Source: Campylorhamphus procurvoides
Lineage: Eukaryota; Chordata; Aves; Passeriformes; Dendrocolaptidae
Direction of reading: 5' to 3'
Assembly: GCA_013396655.1 (NCBI GenBank)
Contig: WBMV01000462.1
Coordinates: forward strand, 781,635 to 845,634
Length of the DNA: 64,000 nucleotides
Notes under the pieces: generated by a model
Database searches by the model: none
Seen by the model: the letters and a program-made list of their open reading frames with translations, nothing else
Told to the model about the DNA's origin: nothing
Shown: piece after piece, positions 27,201-40,822 of the stretch
How positions within the stretch are numbered: position 1 is the stretch's first letter
Layout: every line of letters starts with the position of its first letter
Made by a program: the position numbers and the translations under genes

Positions 27201-28179
27201 TTGCTGTGAGATTTTTAAGTCTGCTGCCCCTTGGGGTGTCTTGGTGCTTTGTGTCCACTTTGGAACACGCTCTGTATTCACCATCCTGCTGCACTGTATG
27301 GAGCTGGCCTGGAGCCTGGTGAGACCCAACCTGTACTGTAAGGTCAGCTGAGGAGGAGGAGGAAACACGAGGCTGCCCATACTGGCCCCACCATTTATAA
27401 CTGGAAAGTGGTGATGAAGACAACCTTTTGAAAATAAGCAGCCTAAGTATTCTAGTTTATCAACTTCCTTAGAGAAACAAGAGTTTCCCTCAGGAGTTCT
27501 TCCCAGATACCCATCACCCTCAACCTCCCTCAACCCCTTCTCTCTGGCAGTTCACTTTCCTCAGGGTCTGGGTGATTACTTGTCACCCAGGCCACCACTG
27601 GTGTGGAAGAACCATGATGGACCAATATCTACATTGTCACACCCATCCCTCAGGCTCTGCATGGCTCATGTGACAGAGCTCTGGGCACCAGGCATTGCCT
27701 CCAAGAGATACCACATCCCAAAGGAGGAAGCAGGACACCCAGCCCAGGTCAGTTGGAATCCAAGACATTTGGAAGGCCGGTCAAGGAAGTTTATATTAAT
27801 TTCAAAAATGTGTTAACACCCTGGGAAAGCCACCAACCCTGAAACACTGTGCAGACACAGCACTGCTCTTCCAAAGCCACTGGAATGCCTCCTGCTCCCC
27901 CAGTTCCCACCTCCACTGCAGCCTTCACCATTCCCTCCCTGCACTGACCTCTGCCAGGTCCCAGCCCCCTCACTCCCACCTCCTATTTACATCCCTGGCC
28001 CACTTTTCCTCTCTCTGACACATTTTAAAGCTGCCCATCTTAAAGCACTGCAGAAAATCCCCAAGACATCCCAAGCAGGTTTATGGCTGCACAGAACCCA
28101 GGTGATACTGGGGCCAAGAAGCAGCACTGGGATGTGGGGTCACTTTCTGAACCCAGCCCAGGCTAGGAAGGGATTAAAC

Positions 28180-28330
28180 TCATTCCTATCTAAACTATAA
28201 ATAATAATAATCATAATAATGTCATTTTTGCGGTGCGGTTCTTTCAATATGGGCTGATTAATGTATTTGTAATGAGCAATGGTAAAGATTTTCAAGCCAT
28301 CTAATTAGAAGGCTGTTTCCTTTCCAGACA
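28180..28330. other. AT-rich island with an (AAT)n run in intron 1
   Basis: A short imperfect (AAT)n run (about 28198-28220) leads into sequence with GATTAATG, TTTGTAATGAG and CTAATTAGAAGG words. Homeodomain-type TAAT cores are dense and the composition contrasts with the flanks. This is a candidate conserved non-coding element; the microsatellite part is certain. Confidence 0.35.
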
Positions 28331-30848
28331 TGCCCAAGTCCCTTTGGAAAAGGAAAAGGTGGCCTCCAATGCTCCTTTTTTGCTGTGGGAATGCTACCCT
28401 GTATCCTAAATATTAATTAGACGCTCAGCTTGCCCTGGGGCACTGTTTGCAATCCCAAATCTCCGATATCCCAGAGCTGCCTCCTCAGTGCTGAAGGAGC
28501 ACCCAGTGGGAGCCAGCATCACACAAGCTCTGCTCCAAGGGGAACTGAAAATCCCAGGTTGGTGCTGGTGTGCAGAGCCATCTCGGCTTCCCAGGGCAGT
28601 AATGGTGTTGGGGAGACTCAAACATGATGGGGAGGAGAAAGGGACAGTGCCAGGGATGCACAGGAGGGGCAGCTCATCCTGTACATCACGGCACCCACCA
28701 CCCATGCTGATGTATTTTTCCGTTCGTGTCTGGCATTCCCAGAAAACACTAACTTCATTATTGATTTGTGCTCATTTGTCATTTTTATAACCTGGCCAGC
28801 ACTTCTCCTGAGGGCCGTGACTAATTCCACTTCCCCAGGCTGGAAGGGGCGAGAGCCTTTAACTCTTTCAGGAAGGGCTCTGCCGACCTGGTCCCTGCCA
28901 GGGCACCCACAGAAATCCCGAGTATTTCACAGCCTGTCCATGCCAATGGGGAGAACATGCCATGATATAGGGGGATGTCTGCCCACCCCAGCTGAGCAAC
29001 CAGCTTGGGAAAACCCCCAGGTGCTGGGAAGGTTGATGGAACCAGCTCTCCTTCCTTCCTTCCAGGCACTTCCCAGCAACGATTCGGGATCAAACTCCCA
29101 GAGGAGAAGGTCCATTGAGTTAAATGCAGCAGATGCTGCTTCCAAGGGGTGGGATATGGGGAGTACCAAACACGACATCTGCAATTATGGAAAGCCAGAT
29201 AAAGAAAATCAAATCTCATGCTTCAGGGTATGGGCTGATGAGTACAAGGGTCAGGAAGGAATTTCTCTCCCCTTACACAGCAGTGCACAATTGGGTCAGT
29301 GCATTACCGGGTGCCACAAGTCGGTGATTGTTTTCCCCTCTCCTTTCTGAAGCCCTGTGATCTTGCCCTTGGCACAAGAGCTGTGTCTGAGGGAACGACG
29401 GCTTCACCTGGTGTGGCAAAGCAGATGATTCTCCTATTCCCCACCTTCCTAAAGCTCAGCATTCCTAGTCCCAGGTTAAAGATGGCACAAGGACCTCACT
29501 CAAAGCTGGTCTCTCTGCCTTGCTGCTCTGACACAGTAGTGCAGAGCTGCCCACTCCTCTCAGCCTTAATTACTTCTACTAAAATCACCAAAATTACACC
29601 AAAAACTCCTCTGAGTAAGGCCCTTTTCTTCCCCAGTGTTTGCAAAGCACTGTGTACACCTCTGGCACTATTTAAATAAAAAGCATTATTATAATAAAAC
29701 CTGCAATGTTGGCTTAGAAAATAAAGCTCTGGAAAAAGGGGATGAACAGAGAGAACTGAGCAAAAAAACCCTGATGGTTTTGTTCCCAGAGGTCGGGAGG
29801 CGTTTGCGGTAACAGCGGTCGCTCTCACTTTACACCGCATCCAGCATCCTTTCTCTTCCTTAAGCAACTTCTCTATGCTGCAACTTGCTTAGCTGGGAGG
29901 ATCTAACCACAGGGAAGAGGCTTGAGTTTCAAATTAAAACAAAGTGAGCAAACAAACATGAAGATGGTCTGTAAACACGTGTCTATCTGCATCGGCTCTT
30001 GCTAAGCCAGGCTTTGCCAAACCACATGCTTCCTAATCCGGACAAACAGTTATTGGCCTTTCCTGCTGCCAAACAGCTCTTCAGCAACAATTCCCTGTCA
30101 CCAAGGGTGATCTGTACTGGTCATGCTCTACACCTGCCAAAACCAGCAACTTTACACTGACCCCATGAAACCACACTTCACAAAACCCTGTGTATAATGT
30201 TGATTGCGTTTTTATCAAACAAGACCTATGACTAGTGCAATCTGAAGTATTAAATTAATGCACTCATCTGTTCTCACTGCAACCATCTACCCATTCTAGC
30301 ACAGAATTTGGGGGGAGTGTCAGCCAGCTAGGCTGGGGCACAGCACCCCCACCCTCCTGCTCCCAGGAACCCACAGATGAACCCAGCACTCGTGTTAAGA
30401 GTCCAAGCCCCCTGGCCAGCATCACCACCTGACCCTGCTACCTTGCTGTCAAGCTCACTTTGAAATTTAGTGTGAGATGAGCTGTCCCAGAAAGGTGTAA
30501 ATCAGCCAGAGGCAGCCAGAGGGTGGGTGTCAGGCTCTGAAATCCTCCGCTACCCACAAACCTCACAGCCGTGCACGACACCGGCACATCCACAGGCGGT
30601 GAGTCACGTCTGCACAGGGAAGGGGAAAGGTGGAATCAAAGGTATGAAATTGTATTGAATGGGATTTGGCATGCCCAGACTTGGTCCCTACAACCCATGA
30701 AAAGAAAGCAGGCGCAGAAGGTTGGGATGGGGCAATGGGAGTTTCAGCACCGCAAACATGTAGGCAAGTGGGGGAAGAGTCTTGAGAGGAATGTTTGAAG
30801 GAGCCTGTGGTGGCTTGCTTGGGAAAAAGCAGGGGGGAGGAAGGAGAA

Positions 30849-30881
30849 TAGAAACAAAAGAAAGAAAAAAAACAAAAAAAA
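30849..30881. repeat. A-rich simple repeat
   Basis: An A-rich tract with scattered G and C (AAACAAAAGAAAGAAAAAAA pattern). No mobile element could be attached to it. Confidence 0.55.
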
Positions 30882-32783
30882 CCAGCTGTGGAAGGGGCTG
30901 GTGCTGGGGCCTGGCACTGCCAGAGCTGTGTGTGGCAGCATCTCAGCACGAAGAGAGCTTCCTCCCCGTGGTGCACTGGTGGGGCTGGACACATGGCCAA
31001 GGCTTGGAAAACCAAACTGAAGGAAGTGGTGGATGAGGCCAGGAGCTGAGACGAGCAGCTGTTGGGTGCAGGATCAGTGCAGAAGGACAGCACAGGGCTG
31101 GGGACAGCCCTGCAGTGATGGGGAGTGGCCAGCACCCTCCTGCCCATCCCGTGACTCTCCAAAGCTGTAGGAATGGCCAAAGCCCCAAAAACACAGCACT
31201 CACAGCACCAGGCAGCTGTGGCCACCACAGAGATGTGCTCCTCCAGCTAACAGCCCTCTTGCATCATGCCATCATCATGTCCCAGAGCTCGTGCAAGAGC
31301 AGAGAGGAGGAAACAGCCCCTTTGCCTCCAGCCCTGTCCAGCAGAGCAGCTTGGAGCAAGCTGGGAACAACATCAGCCATGCTGGGAACAAAGCAGTGGT
31401 TGTATCATGGTCACTGGGAGAGCTGGGAGTTTCTTTTTTAAATAGAAAGGCTTGAGGGAGTTGGTTTTTCCTTTTTTTTTATTTTCCTTTTTGTGGGTTT
31501 GCTTTTTTCCTTGTTAACTAAAAATGTCAATGAAACCAGGACTGTTCCCAGAAAAAAGGACTTACACAGATGAATTAATTTCATGTTTGGGGGGAAGTAA
31601 CAATGGAAATTCTCAAAAGATCTCATGTGGACAGTTTTTTTAAAAAAAAATGTTTTGTATTGAAACCATTTCTTGTTTCTGCTCCTTTGCAGCAATGTGG
31701 AACTCCCTCTGCAAAGGCTGAAATCAAACCAAACAGAAAGGACCACTTGGAACAGATCTTGAGAGAACTTCATTCAACCCATTGAGTATCTTCCCCAACA
31801 CCCTTGGGCCTGGGATCCCAAAGAAGGGTTGGTTCAATATCCAAACCCTGTGGGCAGGGATGAGGTGACACTTCCCTGTGTCCCACTAAGGCAACCTCAG
31901 GGACAAGACCTGGCTCTAGGACCCAAATCCAAGGGAGCAGCTTCACCCAAAACACACCCTGACACAGCACAGTCATGGGGACACCAGAAGTTGAGACTAG
32001 GTTAAAAACATCCCCCAAAAGAGAAGGAGGAACCAGAAGCTGAGTCACGAGTCAGGGCTGTACTCTTGCAAAGACATATCCAGGGTCAGCCTGGGAGGGT
32101 TTGGCCCTGTGGCTCCAACTGGCATTGCAGAAATGGTGTTTTCCTTCAATCCCCATCACCTCTCCTCCTCCATTCCCATGTCCAGCAAGACCCCTCAGAT
32201 CTGCCACTTGCCTCAGTCTGCTTCAAATTACCACAACAATGCTGGGCCCCCAAGTGGACATGTAAAAGTGTCTCAAATTTATTGCATTTCTAAGCCATCT
32301 CTAAAACTGCACAGACATTGCTGGAATACTTCCTCCTTCTTTCAGACCCTCCAATGACTCTGCAAGGCGGCGAGAGGAACCCGAGGACAGGCAGGAGGAG
32401 ATGACTGGAGCCAGCTGCCTCTGCTGGCTGTGCTGGGAGGGCTGGGGCATGGGAAGGGAGCAGGGGGGTCCCTGAGGTGATGCTGAGACCGGGGCAATGT
32501 CCCTTGGGACGTGCAGTGACGGATGGGACCGAGCGGCTACTGAACCCATGCTGGTCTCCTGCTTTGGGGAGGGAACAGCACAGGGCAGAGGTGCTTTTGC
32601 CGGGGCAGGACCACCATGTGTGGCTGAAAGCCTGCAAAGGGCAGCCCTTTGCTGTCCCTCAGCTCCCTGCATGCAGGTGGCTTTTCCTGGTGCAGGAACC
32701 AGGACAACCCGGGATGTGCTGGGGAAGCTGTGCTGGCAGGGTGGCATCGCTGCCACTGGCACCAGTGGCCCTCCACACCATGG

Positions 32784-33033
32784 AATCACACACAAGTTTG
32801 GGTTGAAAGGGACCTTAAAGCTCATCCAGTCCCACCCCCCTACCATGGACAGGGACACCTTCCACTAGACCAGGTTATACCAAGCTCTGTCCAACCTGGC
32901 CTTGGACACTTCCAGGGATGGGGCTGCCGTAGCTTCTCCAGGCAACCTGTGCCAGGGCCTGCCCACCCTCACAGCCAAGAATTTCTTCCTAATATCTACT
33001 CTAAAATCCACTCTCCTTCAGCTTTGAGCCATC
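32784..33033 (-). mobile_element. CR1 LINE 3' end, truncated copy
   Basis: Read on the plus strand this is the reverse complement of a CR1 3' end: AATCACACACAAGTTTGGG, GGGACCTTAAAGCTCATCCA, GGACACCTTCCACTAGACCA, GACACTTCCAGGGATGGGGC, AGAATTTCTTCCTAATATCT. The element therefore runs in the same direction as RXRA, with its 3' end near 32784. It is well preserved for about 250 bp and lacks the 5' part and coding region. Confidence 0.93.
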
Positions 33034-33079
33034 CGTGCTGGCACCTCTGCAGCCAGGCAGGCACTGAGCCTCTACCCAG

Positions 33080-33620
33080 AGTGAGCGTAATGTTGTCACA
33101 CAAATTGCACCTGTGAAACTGTTACAAGAATTAATTGATCATATAAGTACAGTAATTGGAACTTGCAAAGCATAGATAATTACCTTTTATTAGTTCCTGT
33201 AGATAATCCATTATACACTGATTAGGCCTAAGTAAGGATCTTACAGCCCTAGCTTGATTAATGGCAGATATGGATATTAAACTCCAGCAGGAATAGATAA
33301 CTTACTATTTTCTTTCTTGCCTTAGGAGTACATCACCCTATGAGTCATGGTCAGAAGTTTTTGCACTGCTGGGAAAGTCAGGCATGTCCAAAATTTCCAC
33401 CTGACTCGACTGTGGTCCCTCTCTCTGTCAATTGCAAGTACCAGCTACCAACATTTCCCAGCAACTTGAGATAAAAAACTCCAGGCCACACCTCAGCAAG
33501 GTGTGTGTCCTGCAAGGCCTGACCACCTCCAAACCTGTTTTTAGCTCAACTTGTCACCATCCCTTTTAACCTAAAGCAACAAATCCTCTCTCAAACCTCA
33601 CCCCCAGCTCGGATGCTCTC
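33080..33620. other. AT-rich block of unknown origin beside a CR1
   Basis: Just right of the CR1 copy the sequence becomes AT-rich. Its first 230 bp carry GAATTAATTGATCATATAAG, AGATAATTACC and GATTAATGGCAG words. It returns to normal composition by about 33620. A TGTTGTCAC word at its left edge, an ATAAAAAACT word near 33472 and another TTGTCACC near 33553 would fit a decayed solo retroviral LTR. No target-site duplication or family match could be shown. A conserved non-coding element is the alternative. Confidence 0.25.
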
Positions 33621-33894
33621 ATTTCCACAGATGCTCACACTGTTTATTTATTTTCCACAATTCTCTGCCCAAGACAGAATATTAGTCTGTATTTTCTGCT
33701 TTCTATGGTCCTGCCTTTCTGCCACATTCAATGGAACTGTCCCCACAATAGAGCCACCATGTCCCCTCCAAGAGGGATCCTCAGTGGGATCTGCCTGTAG
33801 GACCAGAATTCTTCTCCAATGACCATCACTCCCTGTTCACAGAGCAAGGAGCACAGGATGGGGGCAACTGGACAAAATCTGCCTGCAGGCTATG

Positions 33895-34040
33895 GGAGGC
33901 TTTATTTACGAGAAATAAATAAAAATATAAGGCTGTGATTATCTCAGGCCACTCTCCAGCTGCCACCCAGAGCCAGAACAGGGGGGAGCGCTTTTCAAAT
34001 GAATAAACAAAACGCAGCGGATGTGACATGTCGAGGCACA
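33895..34040. other. AT-rich island in intron 1
   Basis: Contains TTTATTTACGAGAAATAAAT, AAAAATATAAGG and GTGATTATCTC words between GC-rich flanks. No repeat family was recognised. Listed as a candidate regulatory or conserved block only. Confidence 0.22.
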
Positions 34041-36299
34041 GGGACGGATTCCTCCTCTCTTCCTGGCAAGATAACCCTGTTATCGGCACGGTGGAGGGGA
34101 TTAGAAGAGAGGAGGAAGGGAGGAAAACAGCAAATGTGGGCACAGGGGGGAAAAACCCCCATCAGAGAAGCTGCCAGAGGGAAAGCAGGAGCAAGGAGGC
34201 TGCGTCCAGAGCCAGCCTATTCATCCTGCACGCTCCGGACTGCCAGGGCTGGGGATGAATGGGATTTACTGCCCATTAAAATAAAGCCCTTTCTGTAGTT
34301 TATAAACAATGTCGCTGCTCGGTGGGAGGTTGGACATTTTAGTTCATTAAGCAGCAAATAATCTCTGTCACTTTTTATTTTTAAGTTTATTTACATGTAG
34401 GGTTGGGGGTTTTTTATCTCTTCCTCCTTCTCCTCCTCCTGCTTTTCCTGCCACCCCCTCAGGCTGCAGCAGCAATGTATGTGCATGGATCTGAAATGCT
34501 GCCCTGGACCCTGAGCTTGCTCCTCCTGGGGCTGTTGGCCAAGCCACCAAAATAATCCTGCTTATGTTTCAAAAATGCTCCTTTACAGGAAAAAGAAATT
34601 TATTTCCGCCTAAACCCCGAGCGTGGCTGAGCGGGGCATCAGAGCTGCACTGCTGGGCACAGAGGGATACTCAGCAGCCATCCTGGGAAAATAATCGAGC
34701 CCTGGGGGAAAGCCAGACACATCAGCAATGACTGCCAGGTCCCAGCATAGCCTGGGACACCAGCATGGACAGGGACACCATGACCAGAGACCCCAGTGCC
34801 AGGCAGCCTGGAGTGTGGCACACGGAGATGCCAAGTGGGAACAAGAAACGGACCTTGTTTGAAGCTCCTGGTTTAGAGCAGACCCTTCCCTTTGCATTAC
34901 AACAAATACTCTGCATATCTGCCTAGAAATGCCACCCCTGTCCCTGAGCCTTTGCTTGTGCAGGGAGACACAGGGCAGCACCTCGTGGGCCCAGGAGGGT
35001 GCACAGGGTGACACATCTCCAGTGAATTCCTCGTGGCACCTCCAGCTGCACGTGGCTCCGAGCACTGGCCCCTTTCCAGCAGCTGGCAGAGGCAGTAGGA
35101 GCTGCTGCCCATCCAGCACTCCCCAGGCCCTGGCTTGGCACCAACACTGCCACCAAACTCCTCCGGCAGCAGAGAGGAACCTGCGTGTCAGGCAGGATGC
35201 TGAGGATGCTGACACTGACTGTTCTTTGAGACTACGGATGTCCAAGCTCCGTCTACCCTAAAAACACCCCTGGAACGGAACCCTGGTGCATCCAGGAGCT
35301 GGCTGAGGCTCCGTGGCCCCTTCTCTACATCCAGATCAACGTGCATGGCTGGGAGGGAACAAGGACATCTCGGAGCAGCAACACCCAGTTTGGCCTCCAG
35401 CAGCCTGTAAAGATGCTGTGATGAACTTCTGCAAGAGGATGTGAACTCCCTTCTCAGCTGAGCTGCAGGCTGGGACATGGATCCCCTCCTGAGCCGTGTT
35501 CCCACCACGGTGCTAAGTGGCCCCTGCATCCTTCCCTGCTCCCTCGGTTGGACTCAGCCTCGGCACTGTCACAGCTCCCTGGTGGGCAGCAGAAATCCCT
35601 CCCCGTGTTATCTGGATCCTAAAGCACTTGAGCAGACGGCGACCGTGCAAACCATTATATCATTCACGCACTATCAAAAGCTCACACAGTGGCACTTAAT
35701 TACAGCCCCGGAAGCGCAGGCTTCCTTAATAAATCAAAGAAATAAAGTCAGGGATGATGCACTGAACAGAGGGGGTGGGGTGGGGGGAATAAAGAGCTTA
35801 CAGTTTCCCACTGTGTGTCCCCTTTAGATAACAGATGCTCTCTTCTTAACCTCTCACTTCATCAGATCAGCTCCAGCTGTGTTTGGATCAAGTGCACAGC
35901 CTGGCCCGCATCCAGCCTGCCTGCTTCCCTATTCCAATGCCAGCTCCATCCCTCTGGCTCAAGGGCTGGCTGCACCGGGGTGGCAGGAGGAGGGGAGCCC
36001 CTGCCAAGCCATGCCCGTTTCATTAGGCACATTTTACTCTATTCCTGCCTCCAGCTACCCAAACTCCTTCCTAAGAGCATCTCTAGGACTCTCAGAGGGC
36101 TGAACGCCAGCCCCATCGGCACCCTGAGGGTGTCCCTGGCCCTGGCTGGGCTCCCGGGAAGGGCATGAGCAGCATGGGAGCTGCTCGTGCCGCAGGAGCG
36201 GAGCATGGGGATGTTTGTCCTTGCAGCCCCCACAAGCAGCCCACGCCGGAGTGACAGCCAGGAGACAGCACTGTTAGTAAACAGCTTCCAAAAGCTGTG

Positions 36300-36470
36300 C
36301 TGACAGCTCCGCGTCGCCTGGGCCATAAATCACGGGAGAAGCCCCCCGGGATGCCCTCCGGTCCCGGCCCCGGCGCGCACCACCCACCTCCCTGTTTATT
36401 TGGAAGTGTCACCTCCTCGCTCCGCTGGCGCGCAGCCCCCGCCGTGGGAGCGCCGTGATGGATGGGGCTG
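36300..36470. promoter_or_regulatory. CpG-rich patch in intron 1
   Basis: CpGs are dense here, including two GGCGCGC words, in contrast with the flanks. No RXRA exon 1, TATA box or splice donor in the correct phase was found, so it is not called as the promoter. It may be an unmethylated regulatory element. Confidence 0.3.
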
Positions 36471-37449
36471 CACCGGCTCCACAAGGAGATTCCTCCTGGA
36501 ACAGCCCCCCTCTGCCAGGCTCCCCCAGTGCCCACCACGGGGATTGGGGAGCCGATGGTGCTGGAGCGCTGGCACAGCACAGGTCCTCTTACCCGCCTGC
36601 AAACGTGCTGCCCAGCCCAAGGACCTTAGCTGAGATAAAGCCTTTGAGAAATCCCGCTGCTCCTAATCCCCCAATAGCACAAAAATAATGGAGCATTATC
36701 TCATCAGGACTTAACCCACTAATTACCCTGGGGATGGCTTAATAAGGAAGGGACACCCACCTGCCAAAGGCAGCCTAAGCCTGCCTCCTGGCCAGTTACA
36801 CAACACCACGCTGGGCACGGCAGCGCTTGCATCCTTCAGCCCTCCTGGACCAATCCAGGAAGGGTGAGCGAAGCAGGAACAGCCCTGTTCCCAAACTCGG
36901 GGGGGATCTGAAGGAGCCCAGGCGCCCACAAGATCCCCAAACATCCTCATGGACCCTGCTGGGAGGAGGCAAACCCGGACACCAGGAAACGCTGTCTCCC
37001 AAACTCCCGGCCAGCACAGTGGCTTGGGGAAGGGAAGGACCTGGCCACAGGCTCTCCACACCATCCACCCCTCACCAGCTCAGCTGATGCCGTGCCATCT
37101 CCTCCCTGCATCCCACATCCTCCCTGAGCCCTCCCCAGGCACATCCCGATGCTCCAAGGGACAGTGTCGGAGCCGGCTCAGAGGTGGGTTTAAACCCCGT
37201 CCTGGCAGCTTGACCCGCAGGTGCTGGTGGATGCTGCTAACCCACCCTGCAAGGCAAACATGTCCTCGGCTGCAACAGCCCAAATCACGAGCAGCTTCAG
37301 CAAATCTTAGCCAGGGCTCCACGTCACACCACGTGTCCTGCTCGGTTAACGGAGCTGGAGCGTGAAAAGTGAGCCGGACGGAGGAGAGCGCTTGGGTTAC
37401 AGCCGGGAGCAGCGGGGATGGAGCGGGCTCTGACAGCTCCTGGCTGCTC

Positions 37450-37600
37450 CCCGGGCAGCGATATCTCCAGATCTTTTACAAATAAATATCATTGCTCATT
37501 ATCTCGGCATTAAAGTTACATGCTGGGCGAGATGGGTACTGAGCTTTCTCTCGCTAATCTAAAACGGATGCCAGCGCTTCTATTATTAATCTCCCAGGTC
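37450..37600. other. AT-rich island in intron 1
   Basis: Contains CAAATAAATATCATTGCTC, GGCATTAAAGTTACATGC and TATTATTAATCTCCC words within GC-rich sequence. It has TAAT-core density like the other islands in this intron. It is a candidate conserved non-coding element. Confidence 0.28.
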
Positions 37601-38874
37601 GTGGGTTCCCTCCTGCTCCATCGCTGCCAGCTCTGCCACTGCCACCCCCTGTGCTCAGAGGAGAGGGACAGTAGAGCCTCTCAACAGCCCCTCTGTGCTT
37701 GTTCACACATGGCCTGGCAACTTCACCCCCTGGCTCCTGGTGGGGTAAAGCCTCCTCCAATGCCAGAGCTGGGAATTTCCTGAGGTTTGACTTTACTGAA
37801 CCCCTTTCCACACACAGCTGCAAAGATGAGCAAGTGGCAGTGGGGACAGAGCCAGGAGCATCCAGGAGAGCAGCTTGAAAAGGCTGGTGCCTGCACACCA
37901 GCCAAGCAAGGACTGCCAGCCTCAAGGAAAGTCTCTGACCAGAAACTCTCAGTGGTTGTGTCTGCCCCAAGAGCAGCACACTGGCCCAGCATCCCAATGT
38001 GCCACACACCAGATCACATGCTGGGAGCACATGCCTTGCAAGAGACCGAGCGGGTTTGACACCCACACCCTGCCCTATCCTAGGCTCCTGCTCCAGCATG
38101 GCATGGAGCTGAGCTGCTGCAGGATGAGGCAGGGCAGAGCCCACTGCTGCCCTGCTGCCCACGCACATCAGCATCCCAGCAGCCGCTTCCTCTGCAGCCA
38201 GAAGACAGTGAGTCACCCACACGGAGCTGCACTGACTCCTCCTCCCTCCTCTCACTCTCTGCAGCTGGAGGGGCCACGGGCACTTCTGCAATAGAGGGCC
38301 CAGCATCAACAGGAGCAGCAGCTTCAGCGCACGGATGGATGTCACAGCTGAGGAAGATGGGATACATCACAGGGCAGCCCCAATGCCCAGACATCTTAAG
38401 ACTAGGATGTCTAGACTGCTAAATATTGGGTTTATATATAGAAAGTCCTCCAAAGTCCCAGTACAGAAAGTTTCCCCTCCCCAGATCACATACAGATGGA
38501 CCACAAGAGAAATGGAAGCCGCTTTTCCCATTTCCCCAGGGTTAGTGCCCGAGGCATCCACCCAGTCCTCATTCCCAGCACCACGAAATCATCCACCAGA
38601 GACATGGTGAGGTGACAGCACCCATCACCCTCCCACCCCAGGTCAGCTCCCTCCCTTCATTTCTCCTTTTTCAGAGAAGAATTAAACCTTAGACCTTTTA
38701 TCATCCACACCAGACCCCAACCTGGCATCCTCCTGGCTCCTAACCCCTTCCCATCACATCTTACCCATGGGAGCAGGGCGATGCCAGCCCTCAGCCACAT
38801 TACCACCATCCACACGGGACAAGGGTTCCTTGTGCCGAGCACTCTCTTGCTAAGGGGGGATGTTTCCTGTGCCC

Positions 38875-38886
38875 CCTGACGTCAGG
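38875..38886. promoter_or_regulatory. Full palindromic cAMP-response element
   Basis: CCTGACGTCAGG is a perfect 12-bp palindrome containing the full CREB/ATF consensus TGACGTCA (38877-38884). It lies in a short CpG-containing stretch ahead of an AT-rich tract. Binding is inferred from the motif alone. Confidence 0.45.
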
Positions 38887-40785
38887 CAGTCCGCGTCAGG
38901 GAAATGAATGTGAATTTCAACATCCTCTGGTTCATCAGCTGCTCGTTTCGACATCCCCGTGGTAAACCCTCAAAAAAAGCACACCCCGTCACTCTCCCGC
39001 AATCCTCCTTCTGCTAACTTGGCTTCATCCAGAAGAGTATTTGTCACCTCCAAATAAATATTTATTAACCAAACTGCAGGTGTCGGGGGCTTCCCACCTC
39101 CTCTGCTCTCAGCTGTGCTGACACCGGAGCTCTGCCGAACACCCAGATGTCAGCTGGGAACAGCTCCGGGAGCATTCCTGCCGCCTCCTTTGATCCCAGC
39201 ATCCAAATAACTGCTCAAATCTTCCCACTAACCCCAGGGGGAACACTCTGGGTAAGAGACATGTGGATAAAGGGGGTGATGGATAAAAAAGAGGTGGTGG
39301 GAGGGAGCCTTCCCTGGGCTCTTCCTCTCGATGAAGTTATGGACAGATTGAAGGGAATGCAAAGTCCAAAACCAACAGCTGGTCCTGCAGGACTGACCCT
39401 CCCCAGCTCTGCTACTGCAGGTGTGGGATAAAGACTTTCTGAGCAATAGATAAATGGGAGAAAAAAGGGGGAAATGGAAGAGAGCCCCAAACAGACTGGC
39501 TGCAGCACAGGGTGGTTCGACTGTGGGAACAGAAACCTTCCCAACCCACACCCCTGGGTATTCCTGAGCCCCAGCCAAGGGACAACAGGAGCCACAAGCA
39601 AATGAAAGCAGGAACCCAAGATTTAGTGGTCCACCACAACAGGGAGATGTTTATGCCAAGGCCAATGTGCAGAAAGGACACAGGGGTCTCTGTCCCCTCT
39701 GGGGACAGTCCAAGGCCATCTCACTGCCCTTGATGCACAAACCAAAGGGATTTAGGCACCTCAAATGCCCTTGGGGACACCACTGGGCTCCTCTTCAGCA
39801 CAGCCTCCCACCCAGGGTGATGATAAATCCGAGACTGGGAAATGCTCTGACACTGCCACAGACACAGGGAGCATTTTAAGAGTCTGGCCTCTCCCCCTCC
39901 ATCTCTTGTCACCACTGTCACTGCATCCCCTTCCTCCCTCCCACCCCTTTCGAATTAGCAGCCATCAACCTCCTCCCCCTGCGGAGCTGACATTAATCCA
40001 GCGATGTTTGTTTAACAACAGCTCCCATTGATCTGTAGCCTGATCCCCCAAGTCAATACAGGTTTTTGCCAGGGTCTGGAGTGCAGGATCTGGCTCCGGA
40101 GTGGCCCCGTCAAGCTAAAAGGGCTGCTCGGGCTGATAGGATCAGATGCTGTCAGTGCTGCTCTGGGACCCATTAGCTTTAATTAGCTGATGATGCTGTA
40201 GAGGCCACATAAAACAATGAAGGGGATTGATCCCTCGTGTAACACTATTGACAGTGGAGCTGCAGCTGGGATCAGTTTGGTGCCGGATGCATCTGTAGGG
40301 TCTATAAAACCAAGGCCTGTTTTCTTTTTCATTTTTTTTTCCCCTTTAATTTTAAAATCCTATAATGGTAGGACTGTCAGGTTAAAAGCAAGAGCCACAA
40401 AAAAATAAAAAAGCCAAAAGCCAACTGCAGGGAACCCTGTCTGATTCCCACTGATGGTAAGTTAGGGCACATCCAACCACTTCCACCATCCCTCCATCCC
40501 TCCCTGCCAAAGACCCTGCACACGACAGTCATTAAGGTACACACTGCTGCTTCCAGGTCACTATCATTATCCCTTTTGGAAAACAAGACATCAGCTCTCT
40601 CCACGTCCTTTGCTCTGAAGGACACATCAGTCCCTGAACCATCCTCACTCCTCAAAACTCCCTCCCTCTGTGAAGTGTCACCTGCTGCAGCAAAGGATCA
40701 GGGTGCCCCAAGGAACACAAAGGGAACCCAAAAATACAGGGGTGTCACAGGGCTCTTTCATTTTCAACTGTCCTGCTGCAAACAG

Positions 40786-40822
40786 AAACATTTAGGTTGG
40801 AAAAGACCTCCAGATCATCCAG
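40786..40822 (-). mobile_element. Short CR1 LINE 3'-terminal relic
   Basis: ACATTTAGGTTGGAAAAGAC followed by CTCCAGATCATCCAG matches the reverse complement of the CR1 3' end, just inside its terminal repeats. Similarity fades to the right, so only a few dozen bases are supported. Confidence 0.55.

Noticed and set aside
35771..35787. G-rich run considered as a G-quadruplex
   Set aside because: Only three G-tracts are separated by loops, so it does not meet the usual four-tract pattern.
36300..36470. CpG patch considered as the RXRA promoter and exon 1
   Set aside because: No start resembling MDTKHFLPL with a donor in the required phase was found here or in the other CpG patches.
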